Below are positions 47,541 through 59,500 of a stretch of 64,000 nucleotides of DNA, piece after piece. The translations under genes and the position numbers were made by a program. Below the pieces are notes generated by a model. That model was not told the origin of the DNA. It ran no database searches and was given only the letters and a program-made list of their open reading frames with translations. This DNA comes from Epiperipatus broadwayi (lineage: Eukaryota; Onychophora; Udeonychophora; Euonychophora; Peripatidae). Position 1 is the first letter of the stretch, and each line of letters starts with the position of its first letter. The DNA is taken from contig JAQFVV010000151.1 in NCBI GenBank assembly GCA_028023455.1, positions 2,353,097 through 2,417,096 of the forward strand, given 5' to 3'.

Positions 47541-47545
47541 AGCTG

Positions 47546-47603
47546 ATGATATAGATCAACTGATGAGTACTGATTCAGCGCAAAATACATATATTGGAGA
47601 TCA
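47546..47603 (+). ncRNA. Hammerhead motif, family A, copy 4 (degenerate)
   Basis: CAA/TTG inner stem I (47,557-47,559 with 47,594-47,596) and an outer TGAT/ATCA. Core CTGATGA (47,560-47,566). Stem II GTACT-GATTC-AGCGC pairs imperfectly. AAAA replaces GAAA (47,582-47,585). Stem III TACATATAT is altered. Clearly the same module as at 12,225, but with the essential G changed, so inactive. About 100 bp downstream, gagttcaagtccc (47,681-47,693) resembles a tRNA box B, possibly a SINE half. Confidence 0.55.
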
Positions 47604-48389
47604 TTTATCATTCTCACATGAATGTGGTCATATGAATCTGTTGTATAAGATGAATTTGATAGTTGTGGGGAGTTTGACTGTCTGAGTTCAAGTCCCTTAT
47701 AATTACATTGTTTGCTATAGAAAATATATATATGTATTTAAATATTATAACATTAATTTCATTGTCATTAGAATGTGAAGTGGTAAGTAAGAGTCAAATA
47801 GCAACAAGTTCCACAGAAAGAAAGAAAACTGAATTAAATAAGTAAAGAAGGAAGTATACATTTGAACCATATTATACAAAATGACCTATGTAGCATGGTA
47901 AACCAATTTTTTTAAAAATTATACATTTAGAAATTAGATTGGTGAGGGGCTTATAGAGCATCCAAACAGTCTTTAAAAGTACCTAAACCTAATGTTAAAG
48001 ACAGCTGGCTGTAACTTCTGCTCACTTGTGAAGAGCATCTCAAACCTGTCACAATCGTCTGCTCAGTAAATTGATATCTTGACAGGTACAAAAAAGCACT
48101 CTTAGGTAATTATTCTCTGGAAAAATATCAAGAGAGTATTATATGCCAATGTCCCAAAAATGTATAAGCATCATATGACATATACTACCTTCTTCTGAAG
48201 ACAAATAGTCAGAGTGAGAACTTTAACTGGAAGACAGATTATAAGAATAATTAGAAGAAAATTTATCCCTTAAAGGAGAACAGACACTAATCAGCATCCA
48301 TCGGTAAATCGCTGAGACAGTAACTGAGCTTCTGAATATATTAGATCTGAGCAGTCCAATATGTCAAAAAAAATCACTTCATTAAGAGA

Positions 48390-48990
48390 GTTGAGGAAGA
48401 TAGGATTAAAATAGCAACATTATTATGTTTTGCTGGTAAAGGAGTTATAGAGATGGCAAACAGGCTCTCAGAGCCTCAGACTCTTGAAGATTTTTCATAC
48501 GATCATTAAATTATTTTAATCCCCATCTCTCTAGGCATATCACCAGACTTCATTTCTGTGACTATTATCATGGTAGAAATGAAAGAGTAAAAGATTATGA
48601 TATTACTCTTTGCAATATGCAAAAAATTGTATATATGGATTTTTGCTTGATGAGACTCTCCTAGAGCAATTTCTGAGGGGTATGATTAGTGACAGTTTAA
48701 GGCAACAATTATTAGCTGATCATGATTTAAATTATAATGAAGCTGTAAAATGTGCGATAGCTTACAGATTAGTTATTGAGTAGCCTTGAAAGTTTACTGT
48801 ATTTAAGAGCAATGGAAATGTGCAAATTGACATTAGAAAAACACAAACCGATTTAAAAAATCTATTGAGCATCAAAAACAATAATTCTAACAGTAAAAAT
48901 CTATTTATTTGTTTTGGTTGGAGAAAAATGATCACAAGATCAACAACTGTTTCCACAAAGATGAACATTTCAAAATTTTGTAAAAAAAAA
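48390..48990 (+). pseudogene. Gag remnant
   Basis: Fragments in changing frames include FAGKGVIEMANRLSEPQTLE, the capsid-like SRHITRLHFCDYYHGRNERV with KDYDITLCN, then LDETLLEQFLRGMISDSLRQ and LLADHDLNYNEAVKCAIAYR, which follow the pattern of Ty3/gypsy capsid C-terminal regions (L-R/D-F-x-x-G...A...A). A Cys-rich trace near 48,895-48,960 may be the zinc knuckle. No continuous frame remains. Confidence 0.7.
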
Positions 48991-49169
48991 AAAAAAGAAA
49001 GAAAGAAAAATAAGGTCACATTGAAACAATATGTAAAAATAAAATAATGAACCTGGCAAAGAAAGAAATACCCATAAGGATACATTCAATAGACAGGGAA
49101 ATCAATTAGCCAATATAAAAAAATATGTCAACCACTAAAGATGACAAAATAATGCTAAAATAAAAAATT

Positions 49170-49400
49170 GTGTAACCTGCCTATATCTATGAAGGTTGAT
49201 AGTAATAATGGGATATCTCTAATCTCAGTCTGGGAATGGTTTACTGTAGCTTCAAATTGTAATAAAACCATGGCAATAGAGAAAGCAGATCTAAAAGTCT
49301 TGGATGTAAACTAAATTGCTATCAAAATTAAAAATGTGGTTAAAGCCTTTGTGAGTAGAATAGAGAGAAAAATAGTCTAGTTACCTTTAAACTTAGTTTA
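49170..49400 (+). pseudogene. Aspartic protease trace
   Basis: Reading frames from 49,180 give MKVDSNNGISLISV, then a hydrophobic stretch, with stops before the RT. Position and the D-S motif fit a decayed retroviral-type protease, but the DTG/DSG signature is not intact. Confidence 0.35.
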
Positions 49401-50700
49401 TGTTTCTATTAACCCATTGACAGACTGAAACTGGTTTAAAAAATTGGGAATAAAACTCACATTTGTTAAAAAGATTGAAATTGAAAAGGAAAGGAGAGAC
49501 AAATTTTTTAGGTTGTTTAATGAAGAATCTGGTAGTATTAAAATAACCCCAGTTTCATTAGAGGTAACCCCTGAGGCAGTACCCTTAATTTGCAAACCAT
49601 GTAAAGTTCCATTCATCCAGAAAAGAAGAGTAGAGAAGGAAATTCATGAATTAGTTAAGAGAGACATGTTACAACCCACAAAAGAATCTAATTGGGCTAT
49701 GCCATTAGTGATTATTACTAAATCCAACAACCCAATTCATTTATATCAGGTATCAGTAAGCAAAACTATTAGCAAAGATGTGTATTCTGTTCCCAATGCC
49801 AGAGAAATAATAGCATCTCTGCAGAAATCAATTGTCTTCACAAAATTAGATTTAAATATTGCTTTCCATCAGATGCCAGTTACTGAGAAAGTTGTGGAAA
49901 TATTAACATTAACCATGTACATAGGGTTATTTAAATGCAATAGGTTTCTATTTGGGATAACTTCTGCCCCCAGCATTTTTCAGTTAAAAATTGAAACCCT
50001 GCTTAATAGATTTGAGGGTGTCATTCCATTTTTTGATGACATCCTTGTTACGGCTACTACAGAAAATAAACTTAGAATTCATCTACATAAAGTATCAATA
50101 ATTCTGTACTAACACAGGTTAGAGAAGTTTAATATCTAATATATAAGGTGTATACCCTATATATTACAAATATAGACAGAGGTATATAATAAGCCTGTGT
50201 GTTTCAGTTATTACATAGTATTTTCAACATGTATGTGTTCAAGTGTATCAGTGTTATGAGATAGTATGGAGAATGGTGGGTTGTGTGAAAGTCTGTGCTC
50301 ATATACCCTATATAATACATATATAGACACAGGTATATAATAAGCCTGTGTGTTTCAGTTATTAGAAATTTAATATTGTAAAAATTATATGTTTATCTGC
50401 ATGCAAAAAACTGTATATATTCAGGGCAAAGTTTAATATCCAAAAGTGTATCTGGAAGGCTAGTGAAATAAAGTTTTTAGGCCATATTATTTCTGAAAAG
50501 GGTACATTTCTTGCCCCAGAAAAGTCTAAAGCTGCAACAGAAATCCTAAGACCTAATAATGTTAAACAATTTCAAGCTTTTTTGGGACTCATAAACTATT
50601 TTGAAAATTTTTTGGAAGGGAAAACTTATGTTGCCAGATCCTTATATGATCTTCTTAAAAAGAACCAGAAATGGAAATAGGAAGCTGAACAAGAGAAAAC
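49392..50700 (+). pseudogene. Reverse transcriptase of Ty3/gypsy, split by an insertion
   Basis: One open frame (49,444-50,112, 222 codons) covers the fingers and palm: KEIHELVKRDMLQPTKESNW, VVIIT-like, VPNAREIIASLQKSIVFTKL, then DLNIAFHQMPV, RFLFGITSAPSIFQ, and the catalytic FFDDILV (family usual: YxDDxL/I, so both aspartates are kept). The frame stops near 50,110 just before the insertion at 50,137-50,428. The thumb resumes at 50,441 with KCIWKASEIKFLGHIISEKG and the connection FLGLINYFENFLEG. The phenylalanine in place of the usual tyrosine/valine start of the catalytic motif is unremarkable. Confidence 0.9.
50125..50440. mobile_element. 292-bp insertion with 12-bp target duplication; tandem 151-bp unit inside
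   Basis: AAGTTTAATATC occurs at 50,125-50,136 and again at 50,429-50,440. Removing what lies between restores the RT codons for EKFNIQKCIW, so the boundaries are exact. The insert carries the same ~68-bp block twice (50,151 and 50,302, period 151): tataccctatata, then atatagacaXaggtatataa, then taagcctgtgtgtttcagtt. Each block contains the inverted pair ACACAGG...CCTGTGT (one base changed in copy 1). The partial head-to-tail dimer plus a 12-bp duplication suggests target-primed insertion of a multimeric or circular RNA. No hammerhead core is present. Confidence 0.8.
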
Positions 50701-51270
50701 AAAGTCAATGTTAACTTCAAATAAATTACTAACACAATATAATACCAATTTGGAAGTTATTCTTATTATTGACACATCTGAATTCAGAGGAGTGCTAGGT
50801 TACCCTGCACAGTCAGGTGAACAACCCATTGCCTATGCTTCACACATCTTGACCAAAGCAGAGAAAAATTATAGTCAGCTGATCAAGGAAGCTCTTGCAA
50901 TACTATTTGGCATCAGAAAATTTCATCTATACTTGTATGGACACAGATTTACTATAATAACTGATCGTAAACCCTTACTTGGTATTTTAGACATCAAACA
51001 AGTTCCCAGACACTTTAACCCCTGCATGATAAAATAGCTCAACATTCTGGTAAGTCATGACTATGTTCTAGGATATAAGAAGGGAAAGCAAATAGGGCAT
51101 TTTGATGCTCTATCTTGTATATATGACCAATCAGAGATGAATAAAAAGAAAATAGAAATTAACTACATTGACATGCTAAAGAGACAAACCCGCAATACCA
51201 AAATAGTAGCTGCAGGGACAGAAAAAGACAATGGCTATCAATGGATTATAAATCAAATTTATACAAATTA
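50700..51270 (+). pseudogene. RNase H domain of the gypsy element
   Basis: A 109-codon frame (50,708-51,037) encodes IIDTSEFRGVLG (first catalytic Asp region), QPIAYASHILTKAEKNYSQL, IKEALAILFGIRKFHLYLYG (conserved Glu), and FTIITDRKPLLGI (conserved Asp), all standard for Ty3/gypsy RNase H. After a stop at 51,037 coding texture continues (VSHDYVLGYKKGK, DALS). Confidence 0.9.
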
Positions 51271-51279
51271 GTCTAAGTA

Positions 51280-52016
51280 ATATCCAACATTTCTCCATAA
51301 AGAACTATGGAATGCTTTTTGGGCAGTTGTTCATCTGCAAAGATTGCATTCTGAGAGATGGTCGTGTGTTAATCACAGCTAAGCAAAGAAGTCAAATCCT
51401 TAAGTTATTGCATGAAACTCATTTGCATATTGCTAGGACAAAGCCTTTAGCCCATAGTTATGTCTTGTAGCTGAACATTATCATTGATATTGAAAAATAT
51501 ATTAAAAAATTTGGTAACTGTCAATAATGTGCTAAAGCACCTCAGTCAAAGTCTTGAAACATGGTCAAAAACTGAGATTGTAGCAGCACATTCAAATAGA
51601 TCACTGTGGCTCAGTTGAGGAACATTTATTTTTAGTAGTTGTGATGCATATTCAGGATAGTTCGAATATAAATTAGTAAAAAATACTAATTCAGATGAAA
51701 AACACTTGATAAATTATACAAAATTCTTTATACCATGGTCTCCCTGAATCTTTAGTTTCAGATAATGGAATTGGTTTTGCACCAGAGAAATTCTACGAGG
51801 CTATGCAAGAATGGGGGATAAAACATTTACTCATACTCTCTTACCATCCTCAATCCAATGTTATTGGCCAAAAAAAGTTGTGCAAAACCTTGAGTCATCT
51901 ATTAACAAAATAGGGAAAATAAGAATTTTGGAAGCAATTCTTACCACACTGCTTTATCAGCATTTGACTCCAGCAGCTAAACCTGGTAAATCACCTGCTG
52001 AAATATATCTTGGTTG
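51280..52016 (+). pseudogene. Integrase remnant
   Basis: In shifting frames: DGRVLITAKQRSQILKLLHE with THLHIARTK and later FGNCQ.CAKAPQS, the H-H-C-C zinc region; then the catalytic core HGLPESLVSDNGIGFAPEKF (second catalytic Asp) and SYHPQSNVIGQ. The end is a 68-codon frame with LEAILTTLLYQHLTPAAKPG and SPAEIYLG, the usual gypsy integrase tail. Several stops and shifts. Confidence 0.85.
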
Positions 52017-52465
52017 AAAGCTGTGACCTAAATTATCAAACATTATACTGACAGAGGATTATAATGAACCAACAGAGAACACTTAAAGGTTTACACTTGA
52101 GGAAAAATGGCCTAAATAAATTCTGACGAACTAGTTATATGTCACATATCAAAGCAAGTGGTGACTGTTCATACCAATGATGGAAAAATATTATACAAAC
52201 ATGTCAATCAACTGTGTAAAGATGAAAGTGTGAATGTAATACCTGAATTATTCAAGAGAATAGTTGTCAGTGAAATAATACTAAGTGAAGATACTAAACT
52301 GAAAATAGTTTACCTATCATGATGAAGATCAACTATGTGTACTAGAGAGTAATATAGCAAGTGAAGTTGTGATAAATCTGCCTCAACATGTAAAAAGAAA
52401 AAGGATTCTGAATTCTTCATGACTTCATTTTAAGTCCAGATAAAAAATAAATCTCTGAACTTGCA

Positions 52466-53240
52466 GGAAGTGTGTTACGTATGGTGTGTGTATGTTTAAA
52501 TATGTACACATAAAATATTAATTGCAATAGGATGATGTATATATGTGTATGTAAAATACATACACAGTAATTTAAACATTTAGCTTAAATAAATTAAAAT
52601 GGTATTACATTGTCAGAAAAGATTAATTTCTATGTAGATAAAAAAGCAATTAGTTAAAATCTCGCGAAATAAGTAATGAAATTCTTTCTTTATGTTCTGT
52701 TAACAATTAAATGATTGTTAGTTCTTTATCCATTCATTTGATATCAACTTTATAAATCAAAAAATAATTTTTTAATAGAACTTAATGGAAGTGAAATTCT
52801 CAGGTCCAGGACGTATCTCGAATAAATGAGTTAATTACCTTATTGGGGGGACCTGAAAGAAGAGCCAATCAGAAGAGTAATTGGACAATCAATTGTTAGA
52901 AACCAAGTGAAAAAAGGAGTGAACATGCTGTTGGAAGCTTCTGGTGTGCAGATGGACATTTAAACTCAGTGATGGACATCACTGTATGTATCTTAAGCTT
53001 CCAGTGTGGAAAGAATTGCCTCCAAATGTGCCAAAGCAAGTTGAGATACTTAGCAAGTCATTTTTATTTCTATATGCCTACAGATCAGTTAATTAATAAT
53101 GTAAAGCTCCTATATAGATGTATTAAATACTTAATATTAACCATATTAGTTGTTTTTATCAGGGAATATATTTAGTGATAGGTAAAATGGTTTCCATCTA
53201 TGAACATAACAACTTTGACATTGGGGAAAGATACCCAGGT
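52466..53240 (+). repeat. Probable 3' LTR of the gypsy element
   Basis: After the polyprotein tail (LPQHVKRKRILNS, 52,381-52,420) a TG-starting segment begins about 52,471 (tgttacgtatggtgtgtgta). It contains aataaa-type signals and two similar GC-moderate blocks (ggaagcttctggtgtgcaga at 52,934; taagcttccagtgtggaaag at 52,993). The right end is uncertain, near 53,200-53,240. With no matching 5' copy in the window the call rests on position only. Confidence 0.4.
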
Positions 53241-53309
53241 CAACCTATCAGCTGAACAAAACTAAAAATTATATTGAAAGAATAACTCTATTTTCACAAT
53301 ACTCTTTCT

Positions 53310-53700
53310 TAAGAGTTGAACAATACTCTTTAGAAAACTCACATATATCCTATCAGAATATTGAGCCATCTTATCATGCAGGGGCTAAGGTGTTCAGGAA
53401 TTTTTTTGTTGCCTAAAATGCCAAGTAAGGGTTTGTGATCAGTTATTATTGTAAATCTACATCAATATGAGTGTTGATGAAATTTTCTGATGCCAGATAG
53501 TATTACAAGAGATTCCATGTTTAGCTGACTATAATTTTTCGCTGCTTTGGACAAGGTGTGCAAAGCATAGGCAATAGGTCATTTACCCGACATAGCACTG
53601 CTCTGCCTCCAAATTCAGATGTATCAGTAGTAGTAAGAGTAACTTCCAATGACTTTGTACACTAAAATGCTTTCTCTTGATCAGCATATGATAACATAAT
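53310..53700 (-). pseudogene. Inverted fragment of a second gypsy RNase H
   Basis: On the minus strand: TTDTSEFGG (near 53,635), then AYALHTLSKAAKNYSQL, then SGIRKFHQHSY, then FTIITDHKPLLGILGNKKIP and HLSPCMIRWLNIL. This is the same domain as 50,760-51,050 with clear protein similarity but many differences and frameshifts, so a separate related insertion and not a recent local inversion. Confidence 0.8.
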
Positions 53701-53749
53701 AGTGTATGTGCACATTATAATGGTACGACTGAACTTCCCAACCCTACCT

Positions 53750-53938
53750 CCATACCAGGGCACTACTAGGCTATTTGAATCTAAAAAAATTATAAACGCA
53801 GCAGATACATACTGGTGAGGTTACTGTTTTATCGAAATGAAAGTCCATGCCAGGGCCACTAGGCTATTCAAACCTAAAAAATGTATAAAGGCAGCAGATA
53901 CATACAAGTGAGGTTACTCTTTTATCAAACTGAAAGCC
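53750..53938. repeat. Tandem duplication, ~93-bp unit, two copies
   Basis: ccagggcactactaggctat... gcagcagatacatactggtg (first) and ccagggccactaggctattc... gcagcagatacatacaagtg (second) repeat the same unit with about 10 percent difference. Confidence 0.8.
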
Positions 53939-53999
53939 CTAGTCTCTAATTCTTGGAAGAGGTGAGCTAATAATATTATGCTGTATAATTAAAAATTTC

Positions 54000-55600
54000 T
54001 AATTCTTGATTTTAAAAAAAATATTATTAATAAAGATATAAAAAAAATAAGTTAACTGCCAAAAATTAATTAAACAAAACATTTTTATTATAACACATAC
54101 ACATACATTAAAAGGAAAAATTCTGAAAACTGAACAAACTACTGAATAAATTTAATTTAAGTGATGTGCACAGTTGGGGTATATTTAATAGATTTAATAC
54201 AATTTTAATATTTTGCTAAACATAAATACACTACATAGAATATGCATATAACTAACTCGATTCTTTTAACTCCAGACTACAAGTTCGCACCCAAAGCAAT
54301 ACCAACCTACTGATATACCAATGTGATCAATGTAAAATAAGGATGATAGCATAAAAACCATGCTGACAGGAATGTGCATCTGCAGCATGATCTCATTAAG
54401 AAAATAATGATCCCTGTCCATTACAGGAATGTGCAACAGTCTGGCAGATGTGCTCTATAAATGAGGAATAGTGGTCTTTGTTGGCCTACTGCTCCAACCA
54501 GTGTGTAAGAAGATCGATAGTGTAGGAAATACATCTATGACCATTGGCAGTGTGATGGCTATACTTTTTGGCCATGCATTCAGGAGGGTACTATGTTCTA
54601 TATGCTAATGTGGCACAAGGAAATGAGAATCCAATGTGTCTCCCCAGATTACATTGACATAAAATACCCATACATCCTCATCATCACTGATTCAACTATA
54701 AAACAAATAGCCCAAAATTAACCTATTTAAACTAACATAATCTTACAAATCTATACAGCCATTAACATCTATTTTTAAATTATTAAATTATGAGAATAAA
54801 AATGATATTAGCAAACATAAAAAAAAATTATACTGTCAGATAAGAGTTAAGTAATATTTAGTATTGTAAAAGTTCTTATTTTAAATAACTAAAGTTTATA
54901 CTTTTCATCATGTCAACTTGTTGGATTCCATCTTTGCGGTCCGTGTTGCACAATTCCATTTAAAGATCTTTCCACCTCATATTAATACTGTCGGAAGTCT
55001 GTTGTTTACCACTTTCAGAAACCATCACTCTGGAAGCCACCTCAGCTAGCTCAAATATGGGAAAGAAAAGTTGATTTCAGGACCCTAACATTTTGGAGGT
55101 TTGCAATACATGAATACCTATGTTTAAATAATAAACACATAAATCAGCACAGGCAATCAAAAAGAACAAAATTCCACTCTCAAAATTTTCTTTTCTTCCC
55201 TTTTATATCATTTTGAATTCCTTATCAAATTCCAGAATCGATCTTGCCTGGCTTGGCATTGTCCTTATTGATGATGATGATTTTCTCTGTGGACTGAATG
55301 TTCATTCACATTGTGTATTGGCCAGTTAACTTTTGAGTGGGAACACCAGATTTTATTACTAGTAATTTTTTAATTTATCTCTTATCTGACTTACAAGCAG
55401 TTAAATGTCCTCAAAGGCCTGTTTGCTATTATATCATTTCATATAAATAAAAATCATTTCCATTCTACTAAGATCTAAACATAATTTTTAAATAAAAAAA
55501 TAATTAACAGCTTTTCTTATTTTCTTTTACATTCTTTTAAAAATAATCTTTTATATTTAGATTTTAATTTTAAATAATATTATTTTTATAAAGCGCAGTC
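54000..55600. other. Non-coding stretch
   Basis: No gene firmly supported. On the minus strand near 55,050-54,905 a short run (ELAEVASRVMVSESGKQQTS, then NMRWKDL) has coding-like texture but is interrupted; it is too short to name. Confidence 0.4.
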
Positions 55601-55607
55601 GATATTG

Positions 55608-55857
55608 AAATAATTGAGAGAGTGCAAAACTCTCAAGTGCTTATGACTACAACGTAGTAAATCGAAAGATTTCACACTGTATGTTTGTAATTTGAACTCA
55701 GTGAAGTAAGTGTGATGATATTTAAGATTCACGCTTTCAAATATAAAGAAGAGAGTGGAACTGCTCTTTTCTTATTAAATTCTGTCCTAGTGTTTAAGAT
55801 TTGATTGGCTGGTTGTAGTCATAAGCGCTTGAAAGATTTGCACTCTCTCAATTATTT
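55608..55857. mobile_element. MITE with ~45-bp terminal inverted repeats, 250 bp
   Basis: Left end AAATAATTGAGAGAGTGCAA, continuing cttatgactacaac, and right end gttgtagtcataagcgcttg ... ttgcactctctcaattattt are inverted repeats with a few mismatches. The interior is non-coding. Flanks do not show an unambiguous duplication, so the superfamily is not assigned. Confidence 0.75.
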
Positions 55858-56479
55858 TAACTTACTTTTAAGTAATTATTTAATAGTTTGCCATCTGTGC
55901 AATTATATATATTGGTTTAAATAAAATTTATATTAATTTTTTACATTTCCATTTGAGGGTGAATTTATTTATCGATATTTTCCTTTTTTTTATTTGAAAA
56001 TGATGTAACAGCAACAAATTTTTTTGTGGATATTTTCTATATCACACTGGCATAATAGTTAAGTGTTAAATAATAATTTTAAATTTTAAAAAAATTATAA
56101 ATTAAACATTTAAAAAGATTATTTAATGTTTTACTCTGATTTTGATAATTAAAAAAAGTATGTTTTTATGTTACAATAGACAAACAGATGATTATAAAAT
56201 TCCACTACCTGTTTTAATTAGATTAAGGAATTTTTTAATTTAAGCTTATGATAAAATTTAGTATAATATACTCTGTTGGTGGAAAGATTAAAAACACTTT
56301 TTAGATAAAAAATTTAGTTTTAATTAAGGTAAACTAAAAAGTGTCATTAACTTGGTTTTTTAATCAAATAAAGAAAAAAAATTGCTTAATTATTGTTTTC
56401 ATATTCGATGATGTATTGTAAAAAATGGATTTGAATCTTTCAAGGATTACAATATTATATATGATTATTATTATGAAGT

Positions 56480-57110
56480 TATAACTGCAGGTACAAAGTA
56501 CAAATCAGCTTCTGCTTCTTGTGATTTAATGATAGTTTGAATTCAAATAGAGGCAAGATCCAGCTTTTATGTGGTTCATAGCTCATATGTGTCAGGTATA
56601 TAGATTGGGATTTATGATTAGGGTTATGGACATCCAATACATGATGGTTTCATTACTTCTCTAATGCTGGATGATACAAAAATATATCCTTTAAAATTCA
56701 TGCACTAAATTTTATTTTAGTATGAATTAGAATTAAGTTTATAATTGGCCAGTACATTACTAAATGACCAGAGGGCATTGATGATGATCAGAATTTGTAA
56801 TTGTTATATTCTGATGGATTAGCACTTAAGTTTGTGCATCCAAATTATTGTTTATATAATTTGCCCCAAGTTTGTTAAGGGCTAAATAATTAGCCTGATC
56901 AATAGTGGACCACTTTTAAATCCAGTCACAAGGTTGACTGTTGATTGTATTTTTGATCATTCATGATGATGTATGATTATTATTTTTCTATGTAATTCTG
57001 GTGAATATATAGTTAGTATTCATTATATTCATTATCATTGCTTTTGTATTTAATTTTATTTGATGATGATGGTGAGTTTCATTACCCCAGATTTACTCCA
57101 AATCCATATG
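56480..57110 (-). mobile_element. Partial inverted copy of the ~3-kb long repeat
   Basis: On the minus strand it reproduces landmarks of 24,020-24,640 in order: atctggggtaatgaaa, agtcaaccttgtgactggat, ttaagtgctaatccatc, tgatcatcatcaatg, aatgtactggcc, ttagtgcatga. Identity about 70 percent by eye. Shows the repeat is dispersed and not only a local tandem. Confidence 0.75.
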
Positions 57111-57259
57111 ATTACAATATATGTGAGTTTTCTAATATATATTATTCAATTCTTGAAAAGTAAGGAGTATTGTGAAGATAGAGTCCGTGTTTTTTCAATA
57201 AGATTCTTCAGTTTTGTTCAGTTGTTATTTGACTTATGTATCTTTTCCCAATATTAAAG

Positions 57260-59500
57260 TTGATATGTTCATAGATGTGAAGATTATTTCATGTCAGTTC
57301 AAAGTACTGTGACAATACCATCTACTAGGGAAAAACACTTTTGTTACTATTTATAAAATGCCATTTTTCCAGGTGGCATTATAGATGTGAACTTTGATAT
57401 GTTTTTCATAGCTTGGAAGTCTTCTTTAATAGAGACCGGATCGTGACAGATTCAGAATCATAATTTTGCTGTCCTGTTCCCTTAGTTGTTTTAGATTATT
57501 AATGAATGTGGAGGGATGTCTCCTGGAAATGTGAACATGGGTGAATGTGCAATGAGTATACCATTATGCATAGAAGGCAAAGGTGTTGGCGTGTGCAATG
57601 GAGGTTATGGATTTTTGGTAGAATTGAATAATATATTGCAATGTGGTATTTGATTGTCTGTGATACTGGTCATGATCTTATGTGTGAAATGGGTCAATAT
57701 TTATAAATAACTGGTAGCACTGAAAAAAAATGAGATGGGCAAAGCATGGTAGGTTGGTTTGCAGCAAAAAATCAAAAAAAATTTGGCTAAAGTGCACCAC
57801 CTCCTGAAGTACCATAGATGTTATGAATTGTTGAAGTCTGGTGGTGAGAGTGTGTAAACCAGGGTGTAGACTTGCCAGTAAAAATATTTAGTACTATGAA
57901 TATTTATTCGAATGGATATGCTCTGGAGGGCTTGAAGAAGAGATTGGCAAAAAAAAAGATGTGGGTGGAGGTTTATCAGAAAGTGTTACAGCAAATAGAT
58001 TCTGAAGTACAGGAAATTGTCATAGTATGGCAGCTATAATGCTGATTGTTTTTTGAATGTTAAAGATATGCATAGTTTGTAGCTCAAGCCTATTTTGTAT
58101 GGGTGATTGGCTGAGGCATTTAAGGGATATGGAAACTGTTTCCCTCCCCAATAAGAATTTGTTGCATAATGAGAACATGTACTATCAAATAATATGTAAT
58201 TTTTGTCATGACAAGATGATTGGATAGTTGAATTTTTAAATAAACTGAGACTTTAGAAAAAGAAGTGGTAATTTGTAGTGCACTTTTTTTAGCTTATTTT
58301 GAATTATTTGCCTCATACCATGCATTTCAAGATGAAATGAGGATTCACGGAATCCAGTTGGTTTTCCTTGAAAGCTTTTATAACACTGTATAAACTCTGG
58401 GTGGCCATTTTCTTTAAATTAAACTTGATACTTTGATGTTATATTCTTGAAGATTTTTTGGAGTATGGGGACCTGTTTTAATGAAGCAAAGAAGACAGTG
58501 ATGTCATTCAAGTGTGCTACTGGTTATTATTGATTTGAATACTTATTTTCTATAATATTTGTGTGAACTGTGGGTTGACGTAAAATATAAAGAGAATCAA
58601 ACTTAAGTGTGACCCTTGAGAGACTGATTGTAGGGGGAAAAAGACAGGTGAATTACTACCAGTGAGGGTAATATGTATTTCCCAATTTATCAGTAAATTG
58701 GTAATTAGATATAGGAGTGTTGGTGATGCAGTAGTGCCTGGAAGTATGTCTATTAAAGTTTTAATTTGAACTGAATCAAAAATGGTCTGAATGTCAACTT
58801 GAATGGCCATTGGTGCATATTTTTTCACTTTTGAACAGTATTCAAGATTGTCTTGAACATTAGCCCAGCCTGGGTGAGAAATGACTACCTTTTTGAAAAT
58901 TGAATTGTTGAACTTAGAAGGAATATATGTGGCTCATCTGATTGATTCTTGACAACTTTCTTCAGGTTCTTAATTCCTAATGGGTCATGGAGATAGAAGA
59001 CAGGTTAGAGAGAGTGGATGTGGGTGCTGTCTTCTTGATAAAAGGAACTATGACAATTGAATAGAGATTTTTGACTTGATATATTGTTTGTGACAGGTGG
59101 TTGACAATGTTATAGAGATATTTGGTAATAAATTGACTGAGATATTGAAAAACAAATGGAATTTCCTGTGCTCCAGAGTGGCATCCTTTGTGAATAGCCA
59201 CTAATTTTTTGGGAAAATTAATCTATTTGAAATGGATGGTGCACTTCAGGAGGTTCAATGTATTCATACTTAAAGTGCTGGTCAATAAGATAGACCATAT
59301 TATGTCCAGTATAATTAACCATTCTACCTGGATTGCCATGGGGATCCTAACCTTGGAACAGTACTTTAGAACCCCGTTGATGTATTCTTGTATCCATATA
59401 TGTTGCTTATTATTATTATTATTATCATTGCTATTGTTGTTATTATTATTGTTTCAAAGACAACTTTATTCAGTCAACAAAGGTTACATTGGTAGTTAAA
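57260..59500 (-). pseudogene. Decayed LINE reverse transcriptase
   Basis: Minus strand. The region 59,400-58,970 encodes a finger-domain trace and VPFIKKTAPTSTLSNLSSIS, matching the IPIHKK...NYRPIS motif of non-LTR RTs. The frame 58,828-58,550 (92 codons) gives AIQVDIQTIFDSVQIKTLID and VSQGSHLSLILFIFYVNPQ (usual: QGSPLSPLLFxLYxN). The catalytic FADD region downstream is not recognisable. From 58,490 down to 57,260 frames are broken. A similar passage to 57,480-57,680 occurs at 60,550-60,740. Confidence 0.75.
59400..59455. repeat. (ATT)n imperfect microsatellite
   Basis: Short TTATTATT run with TTG interruptions; a similar tract lies at 59,745-59,800. Confidence 0.85.

Larger units (their letters stand above)
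48380..52470 (+). mobile_element. Ty3/gypsy LTR retrotransposon, decayed
   Basis: Gag, protease trace, RT, RNase H and integrase follow in Ty3/gypsy order on the plus strand, with stops and frameshifts throughout and one clean foreign insertion in RT. A probable 3' LTR starts near 52,471 after a short purine-rich run; no 5' LTR or primer-binding site could be found. Copying would have needed a trans-supplied enzyme. Confidence 0.9.

Noticed and set aside
47532-47545. An extra CTGATGA just before the 47.5-kb hammerhead
   Set aside because: No hairpin and GAAA follow at the right distance; chance occurrence.
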